From Ditylenchus dipsaci (taxonomy: Eukaryota > Nematoda > Chromadorea > Rhabditida > Anguinidae): a stretch of DNA of 64,000 bases. The number at the start of each line of letters is the position of its first letter. Position 1 is the stretch's first letter. The notes below the pieces were generated by a model. The model made no database searches, had not been told where the DNA came from, and saw only the letters and a program-made list of their open reading frames with translations. The DNA is taken from positions 1 to 64,000 of the forward strand of contig SADC01000030.1 in NCBI GenBank assembly GCA_004194705.1. Reading direction: 5' to 3'. A program made the translations under genes and the position numbers. Below, piece after piece: positions 1-11,422 of this stretch.

Positions 1-973
1 TTTTTTAAATTCTTTTTTATACCCAGTTCATTTTGCTTTTGTTCCTTTTTTTGCGCCTATGCGGCTCAATCTTGATTATTGATTTTTGCTTCAGCTTCAG
101 TGGCTACAGTATCCTTGCAAAGGTCTCCTCTTTCTTCAAGTTTGGAAATATGTGCCTGCAGTTGCTGTCCTCCTTGTGTGTTTTCTCTTGCCGCTTTCAG
201 GCTATTTCTTTTTTTTTTAATATTTTATATTTTTTCTGTTGATCGATCAATGAACGAGCGCATTTTCAAATCCTTTTCACCACTTTCCAGACCATAAGCT
301 TCCATTTCTCTTATCTCCGTCTCAGATCTTGGTCAGCCAATTTGAAAAAAAAATATTCAAGGGGGGATGAAATATTGATTCAAAGGGTATGAAAAATTGG
401 CCACGCCCACCCCTCTTGAAAGTGCCCGTCTCTTTGGAAGTGCCCCATAGTATGGGCAACAATGGCGGCATCCTTTGGTGTCACAAAATGGAGGCCTGTA
501 CTACTCGTTTACAGAATTGGTCGCAAAAGCGCAACTTCTTTAGTTGGGTTACGAGAACGGGTAACACTTGATTGGGTTAATAGCATGTCAAACATCGTCT
601 CGTCTCTGCCAGTCATTCTCTCTCTGCCATCACACTGTTCAGCGTCTTTCCACCTCATCTCATTAATCTCCATCACACTCAATTTAGAACACAAATCAGC
701 CAAAGGTCGTCATATTCTTCGTCATTTTCAGCGATGGGTCAACGTTGATGAGGAAAGGCTTCAGCGAGAAGAGTGGGCTCATGGCATGGTTTAGGCGATG
801 AGTGAGCTTTGAGTATTGAAAATTCTGTTATTGCTATTATTGTCGACGGGGAATAAAAAAGGCCGTTTCTGTTTTCTTGTTGATCCGGAGTTTAAAAATT
901 TCTGTTTGCTCTATTCTTGACTTGAACTGTGTTTGATCTGCTGTTGGTTGCCAATGATATCAAGGTCAACCGT
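1..973. other. No supported gene
   Basis: AT-rich sequence with only short overlapping reading frames on both strands. None has a recognisable domain, a convincing splice context or a codon pattern unlike chance. The longest open stretch (about 462-794, plus strand) is unrecognised and I do not call it a gene. Confidence 0.5.
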
Positions 974-2025
974 GGGTATACGACATAACACCGCGGCGAC
1001 AAAACACCGCGGCCCAAAACACCGCCGCGACAAAACACCGCGGGAAAATACCGCCTACGACAAAACACCGCCGCCACAGTTAACTGCCTATATAATCAAT
1101 TTTTACATGCCGTACTTGATTATAACCATATTAGAATTGAGGAGTGAATACATTGGTAGCTGGTTTTGTTTCGCACCTGGAGTTTTGTATGTGGGGCATT
1201 CCCTGCTTACCGTATTTCCTCTAAAAAGCGCCCCCTCCCTCTAATGAGCGCCCCCCTCTAATAGTTATTTAAATTGTGTGACCTCAGTTTTGCAACAAAT
1301 AATTCCTTTAAAGGGGCTTGCCTACGCTAATAGAAGGTGGTGCCCGAGAATTCAAAAAATCTAAAAAACTCTATCATTAAATTAAACTTTCGCTTCCTCG
1401 AGATCGATTTCTTGTATTAGCTCAGCCAACTTCTTCTCATCACGCGCGAGCTCCACCTTGCTTCGACCACTCGGAACCGGTCCAAGTTTTTTGAAGGAGT
1501 GGATGCGTCGTCCTCACATCCATTGGTGGTATTGCAAACTCCGCACGATTTGAATGACTCAACGATGAGCTGCTTCGAGAGCTTCTCCCAGGCTTCGACA
1601 ATCCATTGGAGGTAGACTGCCATTGGCGAAGCTTGAGAGAGTGTTAAGGGGTATTTGTCTATTAATTGATTAGCGGAGGTATCAAAACATAGAAAATAAG
1701 CCAATCTTACCCGATCTTAATTTTAGCCGAAAACAAGCCAATATTAATTGGGACGATGGTGATGTATAACCGAAAGTGTTGACCAAATGTTGAGTGTTGA
1801 TCACATGTTCGTAAACCGTTCAGTCATAGGCCTTTTCTTAAAAAAATTAGACGACCAAAACTCCAAGTACGAAACAAAACCAGCTACCAATGTATTCACT
1901 CCTCAATTCCAATATGGTCATAATCAAGTAGGGCATGTAAAAATTGATTATATAGGCAGTTAACTGTGGCGGCGGTGTTTTGTCGTAGGCGGTATTTTGT
2001 TGCCGCGGTGTTATGTCCCATCCCC
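974..2025. mobile_element. Non-autonomous GG-ended DNA transposon with inverted subterminal arrays
   Basis: The ends are inverted copies of about 230 bp. The left end begins GGGTATACGACATAAC and the right end finishes GTTATGTCCCATCCCC. Behind each terminus lie tandem units of the type GACAAAACACCGCGG, in opposite orientation at the two ends. An 8-bp target duplication flanks it: TCAACCGT at 966-973 and TCGACCGT at 2026-2033, one mismatch. The interior (about 1200-1860) has only weak reading frames and no recognisable transposase. It shares its plan (GG ends, 8-bp duplication, inverted arrays) with elements at 18239, 19831, 20054, 25023, 39159 and 47576. Confidence 0.75.
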
Positions 2026-2033
2026 TCGACCGT

Positions 2034-2630
2034 TCATTTATTGATTACTTCTTGAAACGCCAATCCTGTAAACGACCAATTCTGTAAACTGCCATTTCTG
2101 TAAACGGCCAGTCTTGTAGCGACCAATCAGCTTGTACCCAGAAAATACGGTAAGTTAAACAACTCGTACAGAAGTTGAATGATTCGGAAAAAAATTTCGA
2201 TTCCCGGGCAACACCTCTTTCTAACGTGTTGAACATTTTTGAACATTGAACAATTGAACATTTTTGAATTCTAGCTCTAACTTACTTTAATTTGGTATAC
2301 CCACCTAGTTCGGGTCCCATCCAAAGCTACCTCAATTATACATACATGTCTGTGCTTAAAAAAGAAACAAGAGAATGTAAGTGAGGGCTCCGGTAAGATA
2401 TCCGACATGAGTCTACAAAAAATGGGGCTTTAAAAAAATAGCTTTAGAAATAGCATCAGATATACATGCCAAACACTATATGGAGATTTCTCTGTGCGCT
2501 TAGTATTTCTTGTCGGGTGAATTATTATTTTCTGAGTTGTGTCTATTCATGCATCACAGGGTTTATGTCCCCGTGAAATAGTGTTTGCTTTTTATTTACA
2601 TCAAAAGTGAACGACTGAAAACATGATTGA
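2034..2630. other. 3' flank of the carboxypeptidase gene; nothing else seen
   Basis: Contains short imperfect repeats of CTGTAAACGGCCA type near 2060-2120 and no gene that can be supported. It lies just downstream of the minus-strand carboxypeptidase stop codon, so it should include that gene's 3' UTR; no clear poly(A) signal was picked out. Confidence 0.4.
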
Positions 2631-5600
2631 CTAGCCAGTTGCAACAGTACAGAACCCACAGGACAAAGTACACCTTTCCCTCATGCTTGGCCATGCTTGA
2701 CAAGCACCATTTTGAGCCCAATACGAGCACAGTTGGTCCAAATCCCTGCATACGCGTTTAGCAGCAGCGGATCCAGCACTCAGAGCATTGGTGGAAGGGA
2801 ACGCTCCAACGGTTTGGTGTTGGCGAAGGGTCTCTGCTGCAATCACCTTGACTGCCTCCCAAGTTTCTCTGGCTGTGGGCATGATCCGAAATACATTTGT
2901 TTAATAAAGCTAATTCCTAACAGGCCATTTGGTCCACCTGGTTTTCCGGCAGTAAAAAGCCATCATACACATTATCTTCAGGCCTCAGCTCAAACAAATA
3001 GGAAAATTTCACACCCATCCTACCTTTGGCCCAATCTTCACTACCTCCAGATGCTGGGTCTAGAATGGCAAAGTTGAACTTAATTTAGGCAATTTCAAAT
3101 AACTTACACAAAGTGTCAGCTCCAGTGCCCACAGTGTATTTAGTACCATAGACGGACTGCAGTGCTTGTGCTGCCTTGAGTGCGGTAGTACTCAGTTCAT
3201 CCACATCCTGGAATAGGTCCTTAAAGCATGTCCAAATGGGTACCTGAAGTATTTTGTAAAACATTTACAGTCGAACCTCATTCATCCGGCACCACCAAAA
3301 GTTCGTTCCCTTTTTTGCCTTAATTTTGGAAGGCTTTTGCCTAAAGTGATTCGTCAGTCTAGTCCAGAATACTACAAGGACTAGGGACCTAGAAATTTGT
3401 AATTTTAATGGGATGCATGTGTTTATAAATCACATAACCCTGATTACCTTTTCCTGGGTAGTACTCCCCCTTCTGCCTACAAACTTAGCGCCCACCCACC
3501 CTCCTCCTCGGGTACTTTCCTGGTGGTTCGAGCCCTATCCTGCGATTAAGTCCCCGTCCTGGGGTTTGGGGGTGTTTATGTGGTTGGGGTACTTTCCTTG
3601 TGATTGTGGGGTGGCAGGGCAGATTTTTTTTCAGAATCAACTTCAATTATACGTGTTTGTTTTTGTACTTGAGTGTTCCGGAAAAATCCGGACAAAGGTT
3701 TGCAAAAACAGCAGAAATCGGGGTTCAAGTTGAAAGTGGCGACGAACGGACAGACACAGCCGACCCAAATATTAAATAGAGATTCTAAAATTATTTAATT
3801 TTGCCAAAATGACCCGTAAACATCGGCTATCCGGCACCCATTTTTTTAAATTAAAAAAAAGGGCGCCGCATAACCGAAGTTTATTGGTCATTCTGGCAAA
3901 ATTAATTGATTTTGGAAAAACGACCGTCAAAATCAAAATCATTGCGATATTTTGGACTAGACTGGCCGAGAATCACAATTGGCAAAAGTCTTTAAAAATT
4001 GAGCTAAAAAAGTGTTGGACCCAAGGCGGGAACGAACTTTCGAGGGTGCCCGATGAGCAGTGTTTTCGAAACTCAAGGTCAAGGTGCTAAAGTCAAGTCA
4101 AACTCAAGGTCAAACTCAAGGTCAAGACAAACTTGACCTTGATTTTACCTTGACCTAGAGTTTGACCTTGAGTTTACCTTAACCTTGAGTTTGACTTTGA
4201 GTTTACTTTGAGTTTGACCTTGAGCTAACTTTAAGTTTGACTTTTAACTTGAGTTTCACTTTAACTTGAAGTTTTTCTTGTGTTCGATCATGCTGAATTT
4301 ATTCTGTTTGCTCATTTATAGATGTCCCTTCTCTCTGATGATTCGCCGGATTCAGGTAGCAAAACAGTAAAAAGAGAATGCGTGATGCGGTTTGGCAAAA
4401 CTTCAGCGAGATCAACAATGGTGAGGACATAAAAATGAAATGCAATGAGTGTCAACAGGTATTGCCTTAGAAGTCTTGATATTGTAACACATAGCAAATT
4501 TATAACTTAAGGTCGTCGCCAAGCACAAAACGTCAATTTCAAGCCACTGGAGCTACAAGCATAAGGACAAGATGCAGCCACCAAGAAAAATCAGCGCAAG
4601 CAGCCTGGATGTTTCTGCTGAGCCGACAGACAGGTTTCGATTAAGATGATTTCATCTCCGACTATTCAGCTATTTAGGTACAAGAAAATACATGCCGCTT
4701 TATCTGCCGTTCTGTCTATTCCATCTATGCCAATGAACATTATCCTCCATCCTCTTATGCGTCGTCTCTTCCATGTAATGTCTCCGAAATTCGAGGTAAT
4801 AAGGTTAACAATACTCATATCTATTCACTCATTTTCTGTCTGTTCTAGATCCCCGGCAGTTTTTCGTCGCTCAGATCTATACTGCAGAACCAATTTAATC
4901 GTATGCAAGCCAAGATAAAAGATGAGATGAGTCGACTTTCGCATAGATTTTCTCTAACATGTGATGTTTGGACGGATAGTGGTCTGAACAATGCTTATCT
5001 TGGTTAATTTTTATTATCCTGAAAATCGAATTCCGTGCTACTCTTGGTAGGTGTTACTCTCCATTGCACGGACTCTACAGCAACACTCCGTCGCATATGT
5101 CTTGGACTTCAGCAATTGAAGGATCACATACAGGCACCTTGATTCGACGAGAGACTGAGAAGATTCTAAGCATATATGGGCTCTGTACTGCTAATGCATT
5201 CAAAGTGGTCACTGATGGAGGGAGCAACATGATAAAAGCTTTCCATGAAATCCGTTCAAGTAAATTCAAGTAAATGAACTTGTTTCACCAGGCAAACATG
5301 ATATCCGAAATTGCAAATGGTTTGAAAAATCTTCTAGACCACCGATTTGGTCGATTTATGGACAGTGATTCATTTTTATTCGATCCGCTTTTCTTCGTAG
5401 CTGCAGCATTAGATCCTAACACGCCGGCTTCTTGACAGAAAAGGACTTCAACACTGCTCTACGAGAGATACAAAATTTGGTAACTTGATGTTTCAAGCTT
5501 TATGTGCTTTGTCTTTATATTCGTTCAGGTCAAGTATGACGAGCCTCAGGAAAACACTACAAGAACTACGAGTTTTGCGCTCAATGCTACGTTGGATCAA

Positions 5601-8600
5601 TTGCCAGGGGAGTTAGCTTCAGAGAATACTAATGCAAGAAAACAGAAGGAAATCGTCCAAGCCAGTGCTGCATCGAGAATTCGAGAAACCATGAATCGTG
5701 TCCTGGGTGCCTCTTCACCAGGAATGGATGCGTTGAAGTATTGGGCGAACATGATCAATACGGTAGATAGTTCATATTAATTTTTGGGCTATAGCGCAAG
5801 ATCATCTCAGGATGCCAGGCCAATTGCTGTGTTAGCGCTCGAAGTTTTGTCTATTCCAGCAACCAGCGCTCCGATGGAACGTGTGTTTTCGCAAGCTGGT
5901 CTGGCAACTGCTCGACATCGAAACAGAACATCATTTGAATTGTTAAATCACCAATTGGTCGTATATTGTAATATGTACTTGAAAAATGTTTAGTTTTGAG
6001 TTCATGAATGTTATCTTGGTTTGAGTAATAAATGTTTGTTGCTGAGTTTATCACGAAATTTGTCTGTTGTTTCATTGTCTGAGTTATACAAGAAGAAAAA
6101 AGTTGAAATTACGAAAAGAACGATATAGAAATGTTTCCAAGTCAAATTCAAGAAAAGCTCAAGGTCAAAGTCAAACTCAAGGTCAAGGTAAACTCAAGGT
6201 CAAAGTCAAACTCAAGGTCAAGTTACACTCAATGTCAAGGTCAAACTCAAGGTCAAGGTCAAGTTTGTCTTGACCTTGAGTTTAGCCTTGACCTTGAGCT
6301 TGACCTTGACCTTGAGGCTCAACTTGACCTTGAGCTTGACCTTGAGTTTCGAAAACACTGCCGATGAGCGAGGTTCGAAAAAGATTGCATAACAAATTTG
6401 CATATTTCAAAAGTTTACATGAGGATTTGGGAGTAGCTGTGAAACGTGAGGAATGACTTGATTCTGCCTCCCTAAAATTATAAAGTGTTCAGAGCCCTGT
6501 TTTCTAAAATTTTTAATGGATCGCCTTTTCAATTTTATTTATTTTTGCTTTTTGATGCATGCATTCACTTAGGCACAGGGTAGGCCAGCAAATGTTAGGC
6601 TGGGCTCAAAGAGGAGTGCCAAACTACAAAAAACAAATATTCAAAAAAATCGCGAATACGAAAAATTGGGGTAAATGCGCCCAACGTCAACGTACCACTC
6701 TTTGTACTGAATGGGTTTTCGGTCGGTTAATTTGCTCCACCACAAATTTCAGTTTTTCATTCATTCACTTCAATTCTACCCCGGTTTTCAATAGGTTTCA
6801 ATATCTTACCTGTTGATTAACAAAGTCTCGGACAGCCCTGGTCTCTGGTTCACTAAACGCCAAGGTACCCTAAATTCGAATAAAATAATAATTTTGAGCT
6901 AGCAGATAAGCATAAAAAAGCAAATACCGAATAGATTTCTGAGCACGGGTCCGTGGAAGAGCCGACTTGGCCGAAGAACCAGTCAAAATTGCGGTTCAGA
7001 TCGACTCCTTGGCAGCACTGGGTCTGAGGTGGTTGGAAAAGGCCTAAAATACAATTTATTTGCAAAAATATTTGTGATCATTACTGTACCTGCATTGACC
7101 TGAGTGCACTGTAGTGGAGACCTGTTCTTTCGCCAAAGTCGAATTTCAGGATCCACACTTGACCGACTGTACTCATAGCCATCAGGATTGAGTAGAGGCA
7201 CAATAAACCAATCGATGTTGTCCACAAAAGAGCGCATCAATGGCTGGGTGTCGTAGTCGAGCACCAGCTTAAAGAATGGTTACAATATCAAACATTGTAA
7301 GAAGCGTAATTTGAGAAACTGTCTTCTACTTTGAATCACCAACCTGATCAATGAAATGAAGCACTGAAGCGGGTGAAACCCATTCCCTACAAAACGATTA
7401 TTTATATTTATTGTTTATAGTGGACGAAATTTGGGCTCTATCCAACAAAAGGGGGAATTTCGCATTTGTCCCCCTGTTGAATTTCTCGGAGGAGGACACG
7501 TGCCCACCTGTCTCCTTTGCCTAAGCTTAAAAAATAACCAAAAACAGGTAGACCGAGGATAAAAAACCATCTTTGTTGGATAGGGCAAATAATTTGGCTG
7601 GATTTTTTTATCCCACGCACTTAACTAAATTATTAATCAAAAATTTCGTCTCTTGGGAAACTAAGGTAAACTAATTTTGTTCAGGAGGTTTTTGTTTAGT
7701 TTTTCTGTTTAATTAGGCAGTTTTAATTAATTTTCGGTTCGGTTTTGTTGGTCAAAAGACCGGTTTTAGGTTAGTCGGTCGGATTGACAAAAACCGGGTT
7801 TTGAAGAGGTACACTTGGAAATTTTAAGCAGAAATCACCTAGCATGAATACCACCATCGATCCAAATGGCTGGCTTACTGTTAGCATTGGCGGCATTGCT
7901 TGTTCCAATCTAAATTTTTTGTATACTTCAAAAATTCTCAATTTTTCATTTATTTACCTTTATAAGTGGGATTTGTCTGCCCTCATGTGTGGTGCCGATA
8001 GGCTGGACCCTGACTCTGTCAGGAAAGTTAATGGCCAATGAATTCAGATAGTTAATCATTTCGGCAAAAGAGTGGTATTTGGCCAGATTGAAGCCTATCC
8101 TATCCCTTGCCCCAGTTGCGTCTCGATGCGTGGGTCGCCGACTACTGAAACGCTTTTTAGTCTCCATCTTGCGTTGTTTTATCAGTCTGGAATACGGAGT
8201 TAGATGGATCTGAGGTTTGGATAGAGGGAATAAAGAACAAGACTAGAATAACTTACTTTTCCACATCCTCGATCATCACCTCGTAGGTTATGTTTTTATT
8301 GGCCAGCTGCTGCTTGAATCCATTGCCACTTGGCTCATCTTTTAAAATCATCACATGCGTATCTTCTCCGACCACAGTTGGCTCTTTCCAGAAGTCAAAC
8401 TGAAATTTTCTTTTAATTAGGTTGAACATTTTGTAAAAAGACAAAAAGCGCTTTTATATTAGGGTTTGTAATTTTTATTTTTTGATTTATAGAAATCTCC
8501 GCTTGTCATTATTGGATTTATTTAATGATTTTGTTGTGGAATGCATTTTTTAACTTATATTGTATTATAAGCGATTTTTTATTGAATTTTTTTTAATGAA

Positions 8601-10271
8601 CTAAGTATAAGAAAATTTTGTTACCTCGATTTTGGGCCTTATTTTTCGACCTATCCTGTAGAGGAGGTTGTTTAGGCAGGATTTTACAGATTAAGTGTCG
8701 GAAAAAGTCCAGCTTTCAGAGGTCACCACTCACTTGTGCGCCAGAATGGCAAAATCCACTATCTTTTTGTTTTTATCTATTTACAGCAATTAAAGCAGGG
8801 GTGTAAACTGTGAGGAGATCGTCTTGAAACGAAAGCATTAACCCAAATTTTGTGTTTTTCAAATGTGGCTTTAGAGACATATTTTGTCAACAACTTGGTA
8901 TTGCGAAGTCAGACAAACTTGGGCAGAATCAAAAGTTGAGTTAGCATCATCAATATTAAAATTTCTAAATTCCTTCAAAAAATGCCCTAAAAAAGAAAAA
9001 ACCATCGAAAAAAGGTGAACTAGTTTAGTATTTCATTTCAATTTTTAGGTAATTTTTCGAGTTGGCAGCTCACAAATAATTTGAAATTCGAATCTCTGAC
9101 GTGCCTGGTACCCGCAAATTTTAAATACAAGAAATATTGCATCGGGCGCGAGCATGCCTATTTAAACTACGCTGGCCTGCCATGCGCCTAAGTGCCTCTG
9201 CATAAGTATTGAAAAAAGCCACAAGCTGAAACAAAAACAATGAAAATTTAAAAAAGGCGCGAATCCAAAAAGTGCACAAAAGTGGACAAATGAATTACGT
9301 AATTCGTTTGTCCCCTTTTGTGCATTTCTGCACGAAAGGGGACAAAAGTACCTGCGCCAAGCAAAAGCACAGATATTTTAGCCTTTCAATACAAAATTCG
9401 AAAAGGCGGAAACTTTTCAGCTAGAAGAGGAGATTTTTAAGATTTATCCTAGGGTTGGGATTTTGCTAGAGCAAAATCTTTTCGAGAAATTTCTCAAGAA
9501 AATTCTCGAAAAAATTTTCCAAAACCCAGCAAAATCGAGCGAAATCTTTAGTCTTTTTTGCCTCATAGTTAACTGTACGTCGATAACTTTACGAATTTCA
9601 TACGAGGAATTTTACAGTTATCAACATACAGCTATCAACAGACCCAGAATGTCTGAGATATACAAGCCTTGAACCACCATCACCTTCTCTTGTCCATAAA
9701 AATAATTTTTCAAATAAAAAAACAATATTTACAACGAAAAAGTTCAGAAATTCCAAAAAATATTTTGCTCAAGTTTAAATTGAGCGAGTAAAATCTAGAT
9801 TTGGCTAGAGAAAAACCGAGAAATTTCTCGAGAATTTTTCATTGGGGAACCCTAATTTATATATTCTATACTAGGGTCGAATTCCCTAAACAAAATTTCA
9901 AAACAGCAGGGTGTATCAAGACGAAAAAATCATCCTCTACTGCTATAGGGCCCAAGTTATAAATTGATTGACAAATTTAACAAAAAAATTAGTGCGCAGT
10001 TTTTGCATTTGACATCCCCCAAATAGCAAGTACCTTGGAAGTGTTCAAGTATTGGGATTGTAGGAACTCCAGTTGTTTGGCATCTTTGACTGGCACTCGA
10101 AGCAAGGTGTATTTTCTAGGGAGGTAAATAGATAAACAAACTTTCGTTTATTTGCACAACTCACTTTGCACATTGCACACTTAAGAACTGGCGACAGAGG
10201 ATAGCAATACAGCAAAACTGAATAGCAGACAGTCTTCTTGGGCGGCATTCTCCTGATCCACCATGAGACAT
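2631..10271 (-). CDS. Secreted M14 zinc carboxypeptidase (A/B type) with propeptide and C-terminal ShK domain
   Basis: Metallo-carboxypeptidase that removes C-terminal residues from peptides, probably extracellular. Exons, 5' to 3': 10165-10271, 10034-10115, 8257-8399, 7958-8186, 7839-7909, 7344-7386, 7090-7267, 6928-7043, 6810-6869, 6419-6471, 3108-3243, 2938-3059, 2631-2885. Phases agree at all junctions except the flaws below. Order: signal peptide (residues about 14-35), activation propeptide, catalytic domain with HARE zinc motif (H209, E212), LNRNF, second zinc His in FHSYSQ (H354), TLYPASGG and catalytic Glu in FELRP (E430), then a six-cysteine ShK domain near 494-529; about 531 residues, as in nematode relatives. 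The residue equivalent to 255 in mammalian enzymes is Glu (GGSEDW), hinting at basic substrates (inference). Flaws: one base missing near 3207-3213, and the last acceptor reads GG instead of AG (2887-2886). It is either a very young pseudogene or carries base-calling errors. Confidence 0.88.
4071..4270. repeat. Left subterminal minisatellite array of the hAT element
   Basis: Tandem degenerate copies of TCAAGGTCAAACTCAAGG and its complement (GACCTTGAGTTTGACCTTGA), which changes direction within the array around 4125. The matching array at the other end is at about 6140-6355. Confidence 0.85.
4322..5992 (+). pseudogene. hAT transposase, broken and internally deleted
   Basis: Recognisable pieces in order: a BED-type zinc finger around 4378-4580 (W, F, CNEC, HWSYKH), interrupted by an intron with donor at 4459; the hAT core phrase SLTCDVWTD at about 4945-4975; YLG/GVTLHC joined across a roughly 48-bp intron ending near 5050; DGGSNMIKAF near 5215-5245; an LDP-containing segment near 5400; and the C-terminal dimerisation domain with SAPMERVFSQAGL (5864-5902) ending at a stop near 5990. 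The pieces lie in different frames, and the usual stretch between DGGSNMIKAF and the LDP segment is too short, so this copy should not make active enzyme. Part of the frame switching is introns; the rest is damage or sequence error. Confidence 0.88.
6140..6355. repeat. Right subterminal minisatellite array of the hAT element
   Basis: Tandem CAAGGTCAAACTCAAGGTCA units that flip to the complement near 6268, mirroring the left array. Open frames read through this array but are repeat translations, not genes. Confidence 0.85.
8400..10033. repeat. Carboxypeptidase intron 2 with two palindromic elements
   Basis: This 1.6-kb intron holds a palindrome around 9256-9358 (AAAAGTGCACAAAAGTGGAC and its inverse, GGCGC/GCGCC outer bases) and a larger inverted-repeat element around 9449-9855, whose ends carry CTAGGGTTGGGA / TTGGGGAACCCTA and inner GAGAAATTTCTCGAG repeats. 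No coding sequence was seen. Confidence 0.55.
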
Positions 10272-11144
10272 GGTCTGTTTGCTGTTCCGTTTTGCTGGCT
10301 ATAACTTGCTGCTAATTGACTGCTATCCTGTTTTGTTGATTGGCAGAAGATTTAATAGCATTCACCAAATACGGGACTGGAGTAGAAAATGGCACACAAA
10401 ACACAAAATTTTGGAATTATTAGCTGGTCATGTCAGTTCAAGTGCTGAATTTGGTGTGTGAGTGTAAAATGCAAGTTGAACCCTTAAATATCTGAAAATG
10501 ACTTCGAAATTCGGATTGTTAATATCGAATGACTAGTCACAAACTCGGCTGATCAAATATGCCTTGCAAAATTTTTGCAATTTGCAAATTTGCAAAATTT
10601 TCAACGGTCTGCTAGAACAAATTTCGAAAAGAAAAATAGATATATTTGAAACGATCCGCAAAATCGCTCAATAAGTCCTAAAATTGCTCTTATTCTTAGG
10701 TCTAAGATCAGAATTTTACTTTTGACTCTGGGGAACAAAGTATACAACTCGAAATAATGGCAAAAAAATTAATCAAATTTGATTATAAGTGAAAAAATCA
10801 AAAAATTCGTGTGTTTGTTTAACCTATTTGCTTCGTCTTTTCCGGATATTCTTCTAACGGTCAAAAGTAATAGAGCAGAATTTCCTGAGCAAATTTGCTT
10901 TTGGCCATTACAAACACATCCAAAAGAATCTAAGCCAGGGTATAGAAACGTACTTTTCAATAAGATTTATACTTTTTGGGACAAAAATCTTTTTTATTTT
11001 TGAGGTTATACGTCAAAATCTTTTTTTTTTGGTTCTGAAAAATCAGTAAGCACTAGATAAAATGGTATTTTCTACAAAAAATGACCAAATTGAATTTTTG
11101 GCGCTAGTAGCGAATACCACCACCCGCACCCACTCGTTTTTCAA

Positions 11145-11422
11145 TATTTGAATAATTTTACTTTTAAAAAATACAAAACCTCTATATAACGGCCCTCTAA
11201 TTTTTTTTAGAGGGCTGTTATATAGAGGTTTTGTATTTTTTAAAAGTAAAATTATTCAAATATTGAAAAACGATCGGCAAAATCGGAATCCTTGCGATAT
11301 TTGCGACCAGACTGTCAAAACAGAATTTAAAAAAAGCTTTGAAAATCGAGCTAAAAAAAGTGTCGGACCCAAGGTGGGAACGAACTTTTAGGGGAGGGGC
11401 CGTTATATAGAGGTTTGACTGT
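11145..11422. mobile_element. pogo/Tigger-like MITE, 5' truncated
   Basis: The right end reads GAGGTTTGACTG followed by TA. Near 11180-11245 a perfect short palindrome (AACCTCTATATAACGG and inverse) joins two arms of ATTCAAATATTGAAAAACG type. It is nearly identical to the complete copy at 28579-29013; the outer left arm is missing. Confidence 0.7.

Larger units (their letters stand above)
4058..6360 (+). mobile_element. hAT-superfamily DNA transposon, decayed
   Basis: A 2303-bp element with perfect terminal inverted repeats beginning CAGTGTTTTCGAAACTCAAG, flanked by a perfect 8-bp duplication CCGATGAG (4050-4057 and 6361-6368). The CAG start and 8-bp duplication are hAT hallmarks, and the interior encodes a hAT transposase. 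Immediately inside both ends lie inverted arrays of a short unit (ACTCAAGGTCA type), unusual in hAT elements. It sits inside an older MITE inside an intron of the carboxypeptidase gene. Confidence 0.93.
3268..6380. mobile_element. pogo/Tigger-like palindromic MITE, split by a hAT insertion
   Basis: The left end reads CAGTCGAACCTC after a TA (3266-3267). The right end, beyond the hAT element, continues as CCGATGAGCGAGGTTCGA, the inverted counterpart of the left end but degraded at its last few bases. Internal sequence at about 3910-4050 matches MITEs at 11280-11420 and 28850-28990, so it belongs to the same interior family. Removing the hAT element and one TSD leaves about 0.8 kb. The whole nest fills intron 10 of the carboxypeptidase gene. 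The right boundary is approximate. Confidence 0.6.

Noticed and set aside
6067..6403. Frames encoding KLKVKVKLKVK or SNSRSRS repeats
   Set aside because: They read through the hAT element's minisatellite array in both directions.
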